9,862 nt of DNA from JAZDLX01 sp964538455. GTDB taxonomy: Bacteria > Electryoneota > Electryoneia > Electryoneales > Electryoneaceae. Where the stretch lies: assembly GCA_964538455.1 (NCBI GenBank), contig CAZIDZ010000066.1, positions 1 to 9,862 on the forward strand. Reading direction: 5' to 3'. Below, in pieces: positions 1 through 5,797 of the stretch. A program made the position numbers and the translations under genes. Position 1 is the first letter of the stretch. Every line of letters begins with the position of its first letter. Under the pieces are notes generated by a model that saw nothing but the letters and a program-made list of their open reading frames with translations, was not told the DNA's origin and ran no database searches.

Positions 1-581
1 GAGAACCACTTGTTCGGCAGCTCGGGGGCCAGGTAGTTCGCGAAGGCCGACGGGACACCCTCGACGTCATCGACAACGGTCAACAGCGACAGCATCTCCG
101 GCTTGAGGAAACGCTGCGCAACCATTCCATCAAACAACTCGAGCAGCCTGTCCCAATAGCCGTCCGGGTTGACCAGCACGATCGGCTTCGCGTGCCTTTT
201 CAACCCCTTCAGCGCCATCTGTTCGACCAGCTCCTCGAGGGTGCCGATGGAACCGGGCAGCGCGACAAAGGCGTCGCTACGCAGGCCGATGATCGACTTT
301 CGCTCCGCCATCGTTTTCGTGACGATCATCTCGTCGCAGACGTCATGCGCGATGCCCCGTTTGACGAGGAACTCCGGGACAACGCCGGTGACCCTCGCTC
401 CCGCCTGCCTGGCCGCTTTGCCCAACGCGTCCATCAGCCCCACGGACGCGCCACCGAAAACGAGGCTCCAGCCGTGCTCACCGATGATCTGTCCGAGCCT
501 CGCCGCCCGCTCGAACTGCTCGGGGGCGACGGCGTTGGAAGAAGAACAGAAGACGGCTAGGGTATGGACCGTGGTTTCCAT
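1..581 (-). CDS. LOG-family Rossmann-fold protein (TIGR00730-like), partial at window edge
   Basis: I translated this minus-strand frame directly: 193 codons from the ATG at 581 to the window edge with no stop. Family members are about 180-200 residues, so little is missing. Motifs seen: a glycine-rich loop FGGASVGLM (residues 42-50), the MAERK box (91-95) and PGSIGTLEE (109-117), which correspond to the GGG, R-K and PGGxGTxxE signatures of LOG / cytokinin-riboside-monophosphate phosphoribohydrolase proteins. Family members hydrolyse nucleoside 5'-monophosphates to a base plus ribose phosphate; the physiological substrate in bacteria is often unknown. The third residue of PGGxGT is serine here, a deviation in the phosphate-binding loop. 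The ATG follows the stop of the upstream iron-sulfur gene in the string TGAAATG, with a weak GGGAAG ribosome site inside that gene, so it is probably translationally coupled. No obvious metabolic link to the redox genes; probably an operon passenger. Confidence 0.88.
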   Translation of the reverse strand, partial: METTVHTLAVFCSSSNAVAPEQFERAARLGQIIGEHGWSLVFGGASVGLMDALGKAARQAGARVTGVVPEFLVKRGIAHDVCDEMIVTKTMAERKSIIGLRSDAFVALPGSIGTLEELVEQMALKGLKRHAKPIVLVNPDGYWDRLLELFDGMVAQRFLKPEMLSLLTVVDDVEGVPSAFANYLAPELPNKWF

Positions 582-582
582 T

Positions 583-1374
583 TCACTTCCCGTCCGGAGT
601 GTCGAGCATCACGCGTGCGAAAGCGGCGGCGGTTTCGCGTTTCCGTGTCGCGTCGCTCCTGGTGAAATAGCTGGGATCGAGACCCGATTTCTTCGAGAAG
701 TGGTCGATCATCTCCTGTGTGGTCACGCCTGTTTTTGTCACCGGGTCGAGCACGAGGTCGAATTTCCTGCCCCAGATTTCGCGCATGTTTCCCTGTTCGA
801 CGAAGTCGATGGCGTCGGTGGGGCAGGTGAGGGCGCAGGCGAGGCAGCCGATGCAGGCGTCCGGATCGGGCACGTCCACGTACTTGTCCGGTCCGCGCGA
901 GAGGGTCGCGATCGCATTCGCTCCGATCGCCTCGCAGACACGAACGCAGATGCCGCAGAGGATGCAGTTGTCGGCGTCCTCGCGCTTGGTGTAGCTGGTG
1001 TCATGGATGCCGTACTCCGCGGCGAGCTGGCGGATGACGTCACTGTTCGGCACGCGGGCGAGCTGCAGGTCGAGCACGACCTTGCGGTTCTCCATCACCT
1101 CGGGGCTCGCGGTCTCAACGATCAGCCCCTCCTCGACGGGGAAGAGGCAGGAGGTGACGAGCTGCTTCCAGTTCGAATCCCAGCCGTGCTTGCGGATCTC
1201 GACGACGCAGAGGCGGCACGCGCCGAAGGGTTCGAGCCCGGGGTGGTAACAGAGGCTGGGGATCTCGATGCCGTGCTGGCGCGCCGCCTCGAGGATTGTC
1301 TGTCCCTCGGGGGCGTCAATGGAACGGCCGTCGATGGTTACGCGCACCGTGTTTGTTTTCGCCTGCTCGCTCAT
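583..1374 (-). CDS. NuoG/HoxU/HydA-N-like iron-sulfur electron-relay protein ([2Fe-2S] plus two [4Fe-4S])
   Basis: 263 residues. The N-terminal plant-type ferredoxin domain (about 9-85) carries C42, C53, C56 and C76 for a [2Fe-2S] cluster. Two [4Fe-4S] ferredoxin motifs follow: C137/C140/C143/C147 and C174/C177/C180/C184. This is the order found in NuoG, HoxU and the N-terminus of [FeFe]-hydrogenase HydA, but there is no molybdopterin or H-cluster domain, so it should only carry electrons. Oddity: the Hx3Cx2Cx5C loop that normally binds an extra [4Fe-4S] cluster between the two parts is absent; residues 97-123 run from RKVVLDLQLAR through VPNSD to IRQLAAEYGI with no cysteine. The C-terminal 70 residues have no motif I recognise. 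It most likely docks to the NuoE/NuoF-like pair at 2357-4875 as the third subunit. It is separated from nuoF by a DUF4440 gene and a repeat-rich gap. Start: ATG at 1374 with AGGG about 7 nt upstream. Confidence 0.9.
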   Translation of the reverse strand: MSEQAKTNTVRVTIDGRSIDAPEGQTILEAARQHGIEIPSLCYHPGLEPFGACRLCVVEIRKHGWDSNWKQLVTSCLFPVEEGLIVETASPEVMENRKVVLDLQLARVPNSDVIRQLAAEYGIHDTSYTKREDADNCILCGICVRVCEAIGANAIATLSRGPDKYVDVPDPDACIGCLACALTCPTDAIDFVEQGNMREIWGRKFDLVLDPVTKTGVTTQEMIDHFSKKSGLDPSYFTRSDATRKRETAAAFARVMLDTPDGK

Positions 1375-1432
1375 GCCTGCACCCTGGTGTATCGTTCAGC
1401 CGGCGTCAAATCCGGCTCATCTTTCTGTTCTC

Positions 1433-1460
1433 CCCGGCTGGCGGGGCAGCCGGGCCACCC
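1433..1460 (+). repeat. CCCGG-type hairpin repeat with CCACC tail, abutting the assembly gap
   Basis: CCCGGCTG (1433-1440) pairs with CAGCCGGG (1447-1454) around a 6-nt loop, followed by the tail CCACCC. Same stem and tail grammar as the elements at 1565, 1735, 1791 and 5503. The N run starts 2 bases beyond it. Confidence 0.7.
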
Positions 1461-1462
1461 GT

Positions 1463-1562
1463 NNNNNNNNNNNNNNNNNNNNNNNNNNNNNNNNNNNNNN
1501 NNNNNNNNNNNNNNNNNNNNNNNNNNNNNNNNNNNNNNNNNNNNNNNNNNNNNNNNNNNNNN
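1463..1562. other. Assembly gap (100 N)
   Basis: Exactly 100 N, the usual placeholder for a scaffold join of unknown size. CCCGG-type repeats lie directly on both sides, so the assembly probably broke on a multicopy element. The real distance between the DUF4440 gene and the relay gene is therefore unknown, and a small gene could be hidden here. Confidence 0.97.
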
Positions 1563-1564
1563 TT

Positions 1565-1589
1565 CCCGGATTCAAGAATCCGGGCTACG
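1565..1589 (+). repeat. CCCGG-type hairpin repeat with CTACG tail
   Basis: CCCGGATTC (1565-1573) and GAATCCGGG (1576-1584) form a perfect 9-bp inverted repeat with a 2-nt centre, followed by CTACG. It lies immediately right of the N run. Confidence 0.75.
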
Positions 1590-1604
1590 GCAACAACAGC
1601 TCAA

Positions 1605-1632
1605 CATGGATTCCCGCCTGCGCGGGAATGAC
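1605..1632 (+). repeat. ATTCCC-N8-GGGAAT repeat (dRS3-like), copy 1
   Basis: ATTCCC (1610-1615), 8 bases GCCTGCGC, then GGGAAT (1624-1629) and the tail GAC. The 28 bases 1605-1632 are identical to 7765-7792. The ATTCCC-N8-GGGAAT layout is that of the Neisseria dRS3 repeats, and similar hairpins are scattered in many unrelated genomes; homology to dRS3 is not claimed. Confidence 0.8.
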
Positions 1633-1647
1633 TAAATCGCTTTCAGC

Positions 1648-1674
1648 CCCCGGTACACGGTGGTCCCGGGCTAC
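1648..1674 (+). repeat. Degenerate CCCGG-type repeat with CTAC tail
   Basis: CCCCGG near 1648-1653 and CCCGGG (1665-1670) flank a poorly paired middle and are followed by CTAC. It looks like a decayed or variant member of the CCCGG family. Confidence 0.45.
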
Positions 1675-1681
1675 ATCCACT

Positions 1682-1716
1682 GCGAGATTGCTTCGTCACT
1701 TCGTTCCTCGCAATGA
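1682..1716 (+). repeat. ATTGC...GCAAT hairpin repeat, short form
   Basis: ATTGC (1687-1691) is followed by CTTCGTCACTTCGTTCCTC and GCAAT (1710-1714), then GA. GCGAG (1682-1686) and CTCGC (1707-1711) give an alternative overlapping pairing. Related copies lie at 5590 and 7710. Confidence 0.7.
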
Positions 1717-1734
1717 TACTCTCTACTTTTCGCT

Positions 1735-1759
1735 CCCGGACAAGCATGTCCGGGCTACG
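1735..1759 (+). repeat. CCCGG-type hairpin repeat with CTACG tail
   Basis: CCCGGACA (1735-1742) and TGTCCGGG (1747-1754) are a perfect 8-bp inverted repeat around AGCA, followed by CTACG. The copy at 5503 differs at only one base across the whole element. Confidence 0.8.
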
Positions 1760-1790
1760 CACATGCAACCGGTTTTTCATCCCTGTGAAA

Positions 1791-1815
1791 CCCGGGACTG
1801 AAGTCCCGGGCCACC
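1791..1815 (+). repeat. CCCGG-type hairpin repeat with CCACC tail
   Basis: CCCGGGACT (1791-1799) and AGTCCCGGG (1802-1810) form a perfect 9-bp stem with 2 nt between, followed by CCACC. It lies about 40 bases beyond the stop of the DUF4440 gene and could act as a transcript 3'-end hairpin, but it lacks the U tract of an intrinsic terminator. Confidence 0.7.
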
Positions 1816-1854
1816 CCGTCAGGCTACGCATTTCGATTCGATTCACGCTCGGCG

Positions 1855-2262
1855 TCAACTCGTCTCGCTCTTCGGTTCGAGGGTTCCCTGGTGGTAGACC
1901 ATCCACCAGGAATCGCCCCGTTTTTTCCACACCGAACTGTGCCGCGAGGATGCCTTCACCTGGTCCTGAATGTATCTCAGGATGCGGAAGGTTGTCAGGA
2001 CGACATCCTCAGCGAGCACGGTGGCCTCGAACTCCGTCATCACGAGCTCTCGCACAGACTCCGACGTCATCGTGTCGATGATCGCCTGGCGGCTGAAGAG
2101 GCGGCCCGAGCTGCCAACCTCGCAAAAATCATCCGCGAGAACTTTCTCCAGTTCCTCCCGGGAATGACGAACTTCACGGAGCAGCAGCCGCTGCTCATGG
2201 TTGCGAATCGTCTCAAGATCACTTCTGTCTGCGCTCATACCCAACCCACTGCGAAAGAACAT
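1855..2262 (-). CDS. DUF4440 / NTF2-like protein
   Basis: 135 residues from the ATG at 2262. The DUF4440 pattern is clear: an N-terminal helix with NHEQRLL, then LADDFCEVGSSGRLFSRQAII (about 42-62), RILRY (94-98) and the C-terminal strand VWKKRGDSWWMVYHQGT (111-127). Members are single NTF2-like (cone-shaped alpha+beta) domains of about 120-130 residues; some bind small molecules, most have no assigned reaction, and no catalytic residues can be named here. No signal peptide, so probably cytoplasmic. Start choice: the ATG at 2262 has GGAA close upstream; the ATG at 2238 has no clear ribosome site, and a TTG at 2280 is less likely. It follows nuoF after about 95 bases on the same strand and interrupts an otherwise functional redox gene set, so it may be a late insertion or a small accessory protein. 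Confidence 0.85.
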   Translation of the reverse strand: MFFRSGLGMSADRSDLETIRNHEQRLLLREVRHSREELEKVLADDFCEVGSSGRLFSRQAIIDTMTSESVRELVMTEFEATVLAEDVVLTTFRILRYIQDQVKASSRHSSVWKKRGDSWWMVYHQGTLEPKSETS

Positions 2263-2356
2263 CTTGTTCCGGCTCTTCAAAGCACGCGTCCGAACGGTCG
2301 CCAGCTTCGGTGGTTCCCACGCGCCAACCGGCCTTTCGATCCCGGCGGGTACGGGT

Positions 2357-4306
2357 TCACGCCACCGGATGCGGCTGCGTCCGGCTGACTACTATTCCCC
2401 CCGATTTGATGTCCACGGCATCGAACTTGCAGACGCTGTCGCAGATCCCACAGGAGATGCAGGCGTCCTGGTCGATGACATGCAGTTTCTGTTTTTCACC
2501 GGTGATCGCCTCGACCGGGCAGTGACGCAGGCAGACCAGGCAGCCTGTGCACTTGTCGTTGATCTCGTAGGTGATCAGATCCCTGCAGACTCCCGCCGGG
2601 CACATCTTGTCGACGATGTGCGCCTCATACTCGTCGCGGAAATACTTGATCGTGCTTGTCACCGGGTAGGGAGCGGATTTGCCGAGCGCGCAGAGGCTGG
2701 CGACCTCCATCGTGTGGCAGAGCCGGTCGATCTTGTCCAGGTCGGCCATCTCGCCCTCGCCGCGGGTGATCTTGCTGAGCAGGTCATACACCTGGCGCAG
2801 CCCCTCCCGGCAGGGGACGCATTTTCCGCAGGACTCGCCGATGAGGAATTTGATGAAATACTTGGCGACGTCCACCATGCAGGTGCGGTCGTCCATGACG
2901 ATCATCCCGCCGGAACCCATCATCGCGCCCGCCTTCGAGAGCGAATCGAAATCCACCGGGAGGTCGAGTTGGTCCGCGGGGAGGCAGCCGCCGGAGGGTC
3001 CGCCGGTCTGTACGGCCTTGAACGGCCGGTCGAACTGGATGCCGCCGCCGATGTCGAAGATGATCTCGCGCAGGGTGCGGCCCATCGGCACCTCGATGAG
3101 GCCGGTGTTCTTCACCTTGCCGACCAGCGAGAACGCCTTGGTGCCCTTGCTGTTCGCGGTGCCCATCGAGGCGAAGTAGTCCGCACCGCGCGAGAGGATC
3201 AGCGGCACGCAGGTGAAGGACTCGACGTTGTTGAGCACGGTCGGCTCGTCATACAGCCCCCGCTCGACGGAGCGGACATACTTGGCGCGGGGTTCGCCGA
3301 CCTTGCCCTCGAGGGAACGCATCAGCGCGCTCGACTCGCCGCAGACAAAGGCCCCGCCGCCGCGGCTGATTTTCAGGTTGAAGGTCATGCCGGTGCCGAG
3401 GATGTTCTGGCCGAGCAGGCCCGCTGCGGTGAGAGTGTCGATTGCCGCCTGCAGGTGTTTGACGGCGAGCGGGTACTCGTGGCGGACGTAGATGAAACCG
3501 TCGGTCGCGCCGAGAGCGTACGCGCCGATCAGCATTCCCTCGATGACGCTGAAGGGATCGCCCTCCATGATCGCACGGTCCATGAACGCGCCGGGGTCGC
3601 CCTCATCGCCGTTGCAGATCAGCCAGACACGGTCCGTTCCCTGGTTCTGCTTCGCCCGGATCGCGCTCTTCCACTTTCGCCCGGTGGGGAATCCTGCGCC
3701 GCCGCGTCCGCGGAGACCGGAGTTCTCAACCTCGTCCACGACCTGCCCGGGCTCCATCGAGAGCGCCTTGAGGAAGCCTTTGATGCCGCCGTGCGCCAAC
3801 CAGTCCTCGAAACTGAGGGGGTCGACGACGCCGGTGTTGCGCAGCGCGATGCGGGTTTGCAGAGCGTAGAAGGGAATGTCGCTGTATTTCGTCGCCACCT
3901 CGCCGCCCTTGCGGTCATCGAGCTTGTAGAGCAGCGACGGAATGATCTCGCCGCCGAGCAGGGTCGACTCGACGATCTGTTTCGCGTGCTTCGGTTGCAC
4001 GTGGACGTAAAAAGTTTCCTCCGGCTCGAGAGTGACGACCGGGCCGGCTTCGCACATCCCGTGGCAGCCGGTGCATTTTTCGGTCAGGGTGACGCCAAGC
4101 TCGAGGCCCGCTTTTTTCAGTTCGGCTTTGTGGGCGTCAATCTCGCTGACGAGCTCCTGGTGAATGGCTTTCGCACCGCGGGCGAGGCAGCCGGGCCCGC
4201 AGCAGACGCGGATCTCCTGTTTGCTCGCCACGCCGATTTTCGCCGCTGACTGCGAATAGCCGCGCAGGGCCTCGACCGAGTCGAAGCGCTTCATTTCGCC
4301 AGCCAT
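2357..4306 (-). CDS. nuoF: NuoF/HydB/HndC-like NADH-binding flavo-iron-sulfur protein
   Basis: 649 residues, the long HydB/HndC architecture rather than respiratory NuoF (about 430). Domains in order: thioredoxin-like [2Fe-2S] domain (about 30-115; C35/C40 and C81/C85); FMN- and NADH-binding core with GLRGRGGAGFPTGRKW (197-212) and NGDEGDPGAFMDR (232-244); the [4Fe-4S] site ESCGKCVPC (C493, C496, C499, with C539); then two ferredoxin [4Fe-4S] motifs, C586/C589/C592/C596 and C616/C619/C622/C626. H563, C569 and C574 (EAHI then CPAGVC) match the region described as a zinc site in bifurcating HydB. Expected role: exchange electrons between NAD(H) and iron-sulfur partners in the cytoplasm. Its ATG overlaps the nuoE-like stop (TGATG), and AAGGAG lies 8 nt upstream. 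The extra ferredoxin domain is typical of electron-bifurcating enzymes but does not prove bifurcation. An ORF extending upstream of 4306 in this frame is only the shadow of the two preceding genes. Confidence 0.95.
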   Translation of the reverse strand: MAGEMKRFDSVEALRGYSQSAAKIGVASKQEIRVCCGPGCLARGAKAIHQELVSEIDAHKAELKKAGLELGVTLTEKCTGCHGMCEAGPVVTLEPEETFYVHVQPKHAKQIVESTLLGGEIIPSLLYKLDDRKGGEVATKYSDIPFYALQTRIALRNTGVVDPLSFEDWLAHGGIKGFLKALSMEPGQVVDEVENSGLRGRGGAGFPTGRKWKSAIRAKQNQGTDRVWLICNGDEGDPGAFMDRAIMEGDPFSVIEGMLIGAYALGATDGFIYVRHEYPLAVKHLQAAIDTLTAAGLLGQNILGTGMTFNLKISRGGGAFVCGESSALMRSLEGKVGEPRAKYVRSVERGLYDEPTVLNNVESFTCVPLILSRGADYFASMGTANSKGTKAFSLVGKVKNTGLIEVPMGRTLREIIFDIGGGIQFDRPFKAVQTGGPSGGCLPADQLDLPVDFDSLSKAGAMMGSGGMIVMDDRTCMVDVAKYFIKFLIGESCGKCVPCREGLRQVYDLLSKITRGEGEMADLDKIDRLCHTMEVASLCALGKSAPYPVTSTIKYFRDEYEAHIVDKMCPAGVCRDLITYEINDKCTGCLVCLRHCPVEAITGEKQKLHVIDQDACISCGICDSVCKFDAVDIKSGGIVVSRTQPHPVA

Positions 4307-4875
4307 CAGGAGCGCTCCTTTTTCAGCATCGCCGAGAGCGCGCCCGGCGTCATGTTCGCGTAATAGTTCTCTCCGACGACCACCGCGGGAGCCATCGCGC
4401 AGGCGCCGACGCAGTTGACGGTTTCCAGCGAAAAGTGGCCGTCCTCGGTGACGCCGTGGCCGACGCCGATTTTCAGGTCGCGCTCGAGTTCCTCGACGAG
4501 CATCCCCGCTCCGCGAACGTGGCAGGCGGTGCCGAGGCAGACTTTGATCAACTTTTTCCCGCGCGGCTCGAGGGAAAAGGCCTTGTAGAAAGTGGCGACC
4601 CCCCGGACTTTCGCCACCGGCAACTCGAGCTCCTGCGCGACGATGGTCAGCGCTTCGGGGGGCAGCCAGTTGAGCACGTCCTGGATCTCCTGCAGGATCA
4701 TGATCAGGCTCGGTTCGCCCTTGGGGTAGTGAGAGACGACCTCGCGCACGGCCCGCTCGATCGAATCGTCCCCGGCTTTTACTTTCCGGGAAGTCCCGCC
4801 GGATTTTGCCGCAGAGAGTGCGCTCTTTTCGGGAGTTTCCATTGCGCCGCGACCGTTCCCTTTTTTCGGGGTCAT
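4306..4875 (-). CDS. nuoE: NuoE/HydC/HoxE-like [2Fe-2S] subunit
   Basis: 189 residues. After a basic, probably disordered 35-residue leader comes the NuoE helical bundle (VVSHYPKGEPSLIMILQEIQ) and the family signature VRGVATFYKAFSL (90-102), then a thioredoxin-like [2Fe-2S] domain with C113, C118, C155 and C159 (C-x4-C and C-x3-C). In NADH dehydrogenases and HydABC-type enzymes this subunit docks to the NuoF-like flavoprotein and takes part in electron storage or branching. The start at 4875 is well supported: GGAGG lies 7 nt upstream, and the ATG overlaps the gamma-subunit stop as ATGA (4875-4872). The stop overlaps the nuoF-like start. The leader is longer than in most NuoE proteins; an internal ATG at 4842 has no good ribosome site. 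Only partners of soluble NADH modules are present here, no membrane subunits of complex I. Confidence 0.94.
   Translation of the reverse strand: MTPKKGNGRGAMETPEKSALSAAKSGGTSRKVKAGDDSIERAVREVVSHYPKGEPSLIMILQEIQDVLNWLPPEALTIVAQELELPVAKVRGVATFYKAFSLEPRGKKLIKVCLGTACHVRGAGMLVEELERDLKIGVGHGVTEDGHFSLETVNCVGACAMAPAVVVGENYYANMTPGALSAMLKKERS
4308..4319 (-). promoter_or_regulatory. Palindromic ribosome-binding site of the nuoF-like gene
   Basis: The Shine-Dalgarno AGGAG for the ATG at 4306 lies inside a perfect 12-bp palindrome, AGGAGCGCTCCT, made from the last codons of the nuoE-like gene. AGGA could pair with UCCU around GCGC and hide the site until a ribosome translating nuoE passes, which would couple NuoF synthesis to NuoE. 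The stem is short (4 bp), so this is suggestive only. Confidence 0.35.
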
Positions 4876-5426
4876 GACACGGCCTCCAGGGCTTTGCGCG
4901 CAATCTCGGCGCCCTGTTTGACGCAGGCGATGTTGGCTTCGACGTACTGCTGCTTGCGGGCGAACTCGACGGGGATGTGCTCGAGCACGGTGTCGAGTTT
5001 GACGATGCCGGTCGCCTCGACGTACGCACCGAGGACGACCATGTTCGCGCCCTTGTTGTTGCCGAGCTTGATTGCGGTGTCGTTTGCCGGGACGAGGATC
5101 TCGATGACGTCCTTGCGCTGGACGCGGTCGGGGATGAGCGAGGAGTTGACGAGGATGATCCCGCCCTCGCGGACGGTCGGCTCGAATTTCTCGAGGCTGG
5201 GACGGTTCATCGCGACGAGGTCCATGGGTGTGTTGACGACCGGACTGCCGATCGGCAGGTCGGCGATGACGACGGTGCAGTAGGCGGTGCCGCCGCGCAT
5301 CTCGGGGCCGTAGGAGGGTACCCAGGCCACCTCCTTGCCCTCGGCGAGGGCGGCGTCGGCGAGGAACTTGCCTGCCGATAGGATGCCCTGCCCGCCGAAT
5401 CCGGCGAATTTCACTTCACGCTGCAT
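4872..5426 (-). CDS. 2-oxoacid:ferredoxin oxidoreductase, gamma subunit (KorC/VorC type)
   Basis: 184 residues, the normal size for the separate gamma subunit. The family signature GFGGQGILSAGK is at residues 9-20, followed by SYGPEMRGG (38-46) and an NRPSLEKF segment (74-81), all typical of pyruvate/2-oxoacid:ferredoxin oxidoreductase gamma domains, which help form the CoA-binding face of the enzyme. It works with the alpha and beta subunits encoded upstream to convert a 2-oxoacid plus CoA into acyl-CoA, CO2 and reduced ferredoxin. The start at 5426 has GAGGA 6 nt upstream. Its stop overlaps the start of the nuoE-like gene by 4 bases (ATGA), which ties the oxidoreductase directly to the NADH module. 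Upstream it is separated from the beta subunit by more than 270 bases of repeats plus an assembly gap, so it may have its own promoter or be set apart by RNA processing. Confidence 0.93.
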   Translation of the reverse strand: MQREVKFAGFGGQGILSAGKFLADAALAEGKEVAWVPSYGPEMRGGTAYCTVVIADLPIGSPVVNTPMDLVAMNRPSLEKFEPTVREGGIILVNSSLIPDRVQRKDVIEILVPANDTAIKLGNNKGANMVVLGAYVEATGIVKLDTVLEHIPVEFARKQQYVEANIACVKQGAEIARKALEAVS

Positions 5427-5447
5427 GAGACGTCCTCGTGCTTTTTA

Positions 5448-5463
5448 AAACAGGATGCGCAGG
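5448..5463 (+). repeat. Partial copy of the 9-bp-periodic head repeat
   Basis: AAACAGGATGCGCAGG differs at one base from the head AAACAGGATGCACAGG that begins the elements at 8095, 8226 and 9663. The rest of the element is missing here. Confidence 0.5.
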
Positions 5464-5502
5464 GTTTCATGTCACCCGGCATCACTGGTGATTTTCTTTC
5501 GT

Positions 5503-5527
5503 CCCGGACAAGCATGTCCGAGCTACG
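5503..5527 (+). repeat. CCCGG-type hairpin repeat with CTACG tail
   Basis: CCCGGACA (5503-5510), AGCA, TGTCCGAG (5515-5522), then CTACG. It is one base different from the element at 1735-1759; the change breaks one base pair. Confidence 0.75.
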
Positions 5528-5530
5528 CTT

Positions 5531-5580
5531 GCCGGGTTCGGAGACCCCCGATCGAGTCGGGTGCAGGCTCCCGGCCTACG
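5531..5580 (+). repeat. Long CCCGG-type element with nested stem and CTACG tail
   Basis: GCCGGG (5531-5536) pairs with CCCGGC (5570-5575), followed by CTACG. Inside, CCCGA and TCGGG make a second stem. It appears to be the same family as the short CCCGG elements, with an inner hairpin inserted in the loop. Confidence 0.55.
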
Positions 5581-5589
5581 ACTTCAATA

Positions 5590-5636
5590 ACGAGATTGCT
5601 TCGTCATGCCAAACGGACGGCATTCCTCGCAATGAC
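5590..5636 (+). repeat. ATTGC...GCAAT repeat, long form with inner hairpin
   Basis: Outer ATTGC (5595-5599) and GCAAT (5629-5633) enclose an inner ATGCC (5606-5610) / GGCAT (5619-5623) stem, and GAC follows. The copies at 1682 (without the inner stem) and 7710 (with it) share the outer arms and the CTTCGTCA core. Confidence 0.7.
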
Positions 5637-5646
5637 TAACCAAATT

Positions 5647-5693
5647 GGATTCCCGCCTTCCCCGCTTTCGCGGGGACAAGCCGCGGGAATGAC
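5647..5693 (+). repeat. Long ATTCCC...GGGAAT repeat with inner hairpin
   Basis: ATTCCC (5649-5654) and GGGAAT (5685-5690), then GAC. The 8-base centre of the short copies is replaced by 30 bases containing CCCCGC-TTTC-GCGGGG (5660-5675). It ends 4 bases before the N run. Confidence 0.7.
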
Positions 5694-5697
5694 ACAT

Positions 5698-5797
5698 NNN
5701 NNNNNNNNNNNNNNNNNNNNNNNNNNNNNNNNNNNNNNNNNNNNNNNNNNNNNNNNNNNNNNNNNNNNNNNNNNNNNNNNNNNNNNNNNNNNNNNNN
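5698..5797. other. Assembly gap (100 N) removing the end of the beta-subunit gene
   Basis: Exactly 100 N, so the size is nominal. It lies between a long ATTCCC-type repeat and the last visible codons of the TPP-binding subunit. The stop codon of that gene and any further repeats are hidden in it. Confidence 0.97.

Larger units (their letters stand above)
1375..1854. other. Gene-free, repeat-packed intergenic region
   Basis: About 480 bases (including 100 N) between the DUF4440 gene and the iron-sulfur relay gene hold no credible gene. They contain at least seven short palindromic elements, listed separately: CCCGG/CCGGG hairpins at 1433, 1565, 1648, 1735 and 1791, one ATTCCC-N8-GGGAAT element at 1607 and one ATTGC/GCAAT element at 1682. 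All have their asymmetric tails pointing the same way, to the right on the plus strand. Apparent reading frames here are translations of these repeats. Confidence 0.85.
5427..5697. other. Gene-free repeat region between beta and gamma subunit genes
   Basis: About 270 bases, extending into the 100-N gap, with no credible gene. From left to right they contain a partial 9-bp-periodic head (5448), two CCCGG-type elements (5503, 5531), one ATTGC/GCAAT element (5590) and a long ATTCCC/GGGAAT element (5649). All asymmetric tails point to the right. Confidence 0.85.

Noticed and set aside
169..1635. Long plus-strand reading frame across 169-1635
   Set aside because: It runs antisense to the LOG and relay genes, crosses the N run and ends in repeat sequence; composition is typical of the antisense shadow in GC-rich DNA.
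1791..1815. Intrinsic terminator after the DUF4440 gene
   Set aside because: The hairpin is strong but lacks a U tract on the minus strand, and it belongs to a repeat family found in non-terminal positions.
1643..1930. 95-codon minus-strand frame
   Set aside because: Its protein is a translation of the CCCGG and ATTGC repeats plus an out-of-frame part of the DUF4440 gene.
2201..4249. 682-codon plus-strand frame
   Set aside because: Antisense shadow of the NuoF-like gene; rich in A, D, E, V and H, with no recognisable domain.
4307..5029. Extension of the NuoF-like frame upstream to 5029 (890 codons)
   Set aside because: The extra part is arginine/serine/proline-rich shadow of the NuoE-like and gamma genes; the real start at 4306 has AAGGAG and overlaps the preceding stop.
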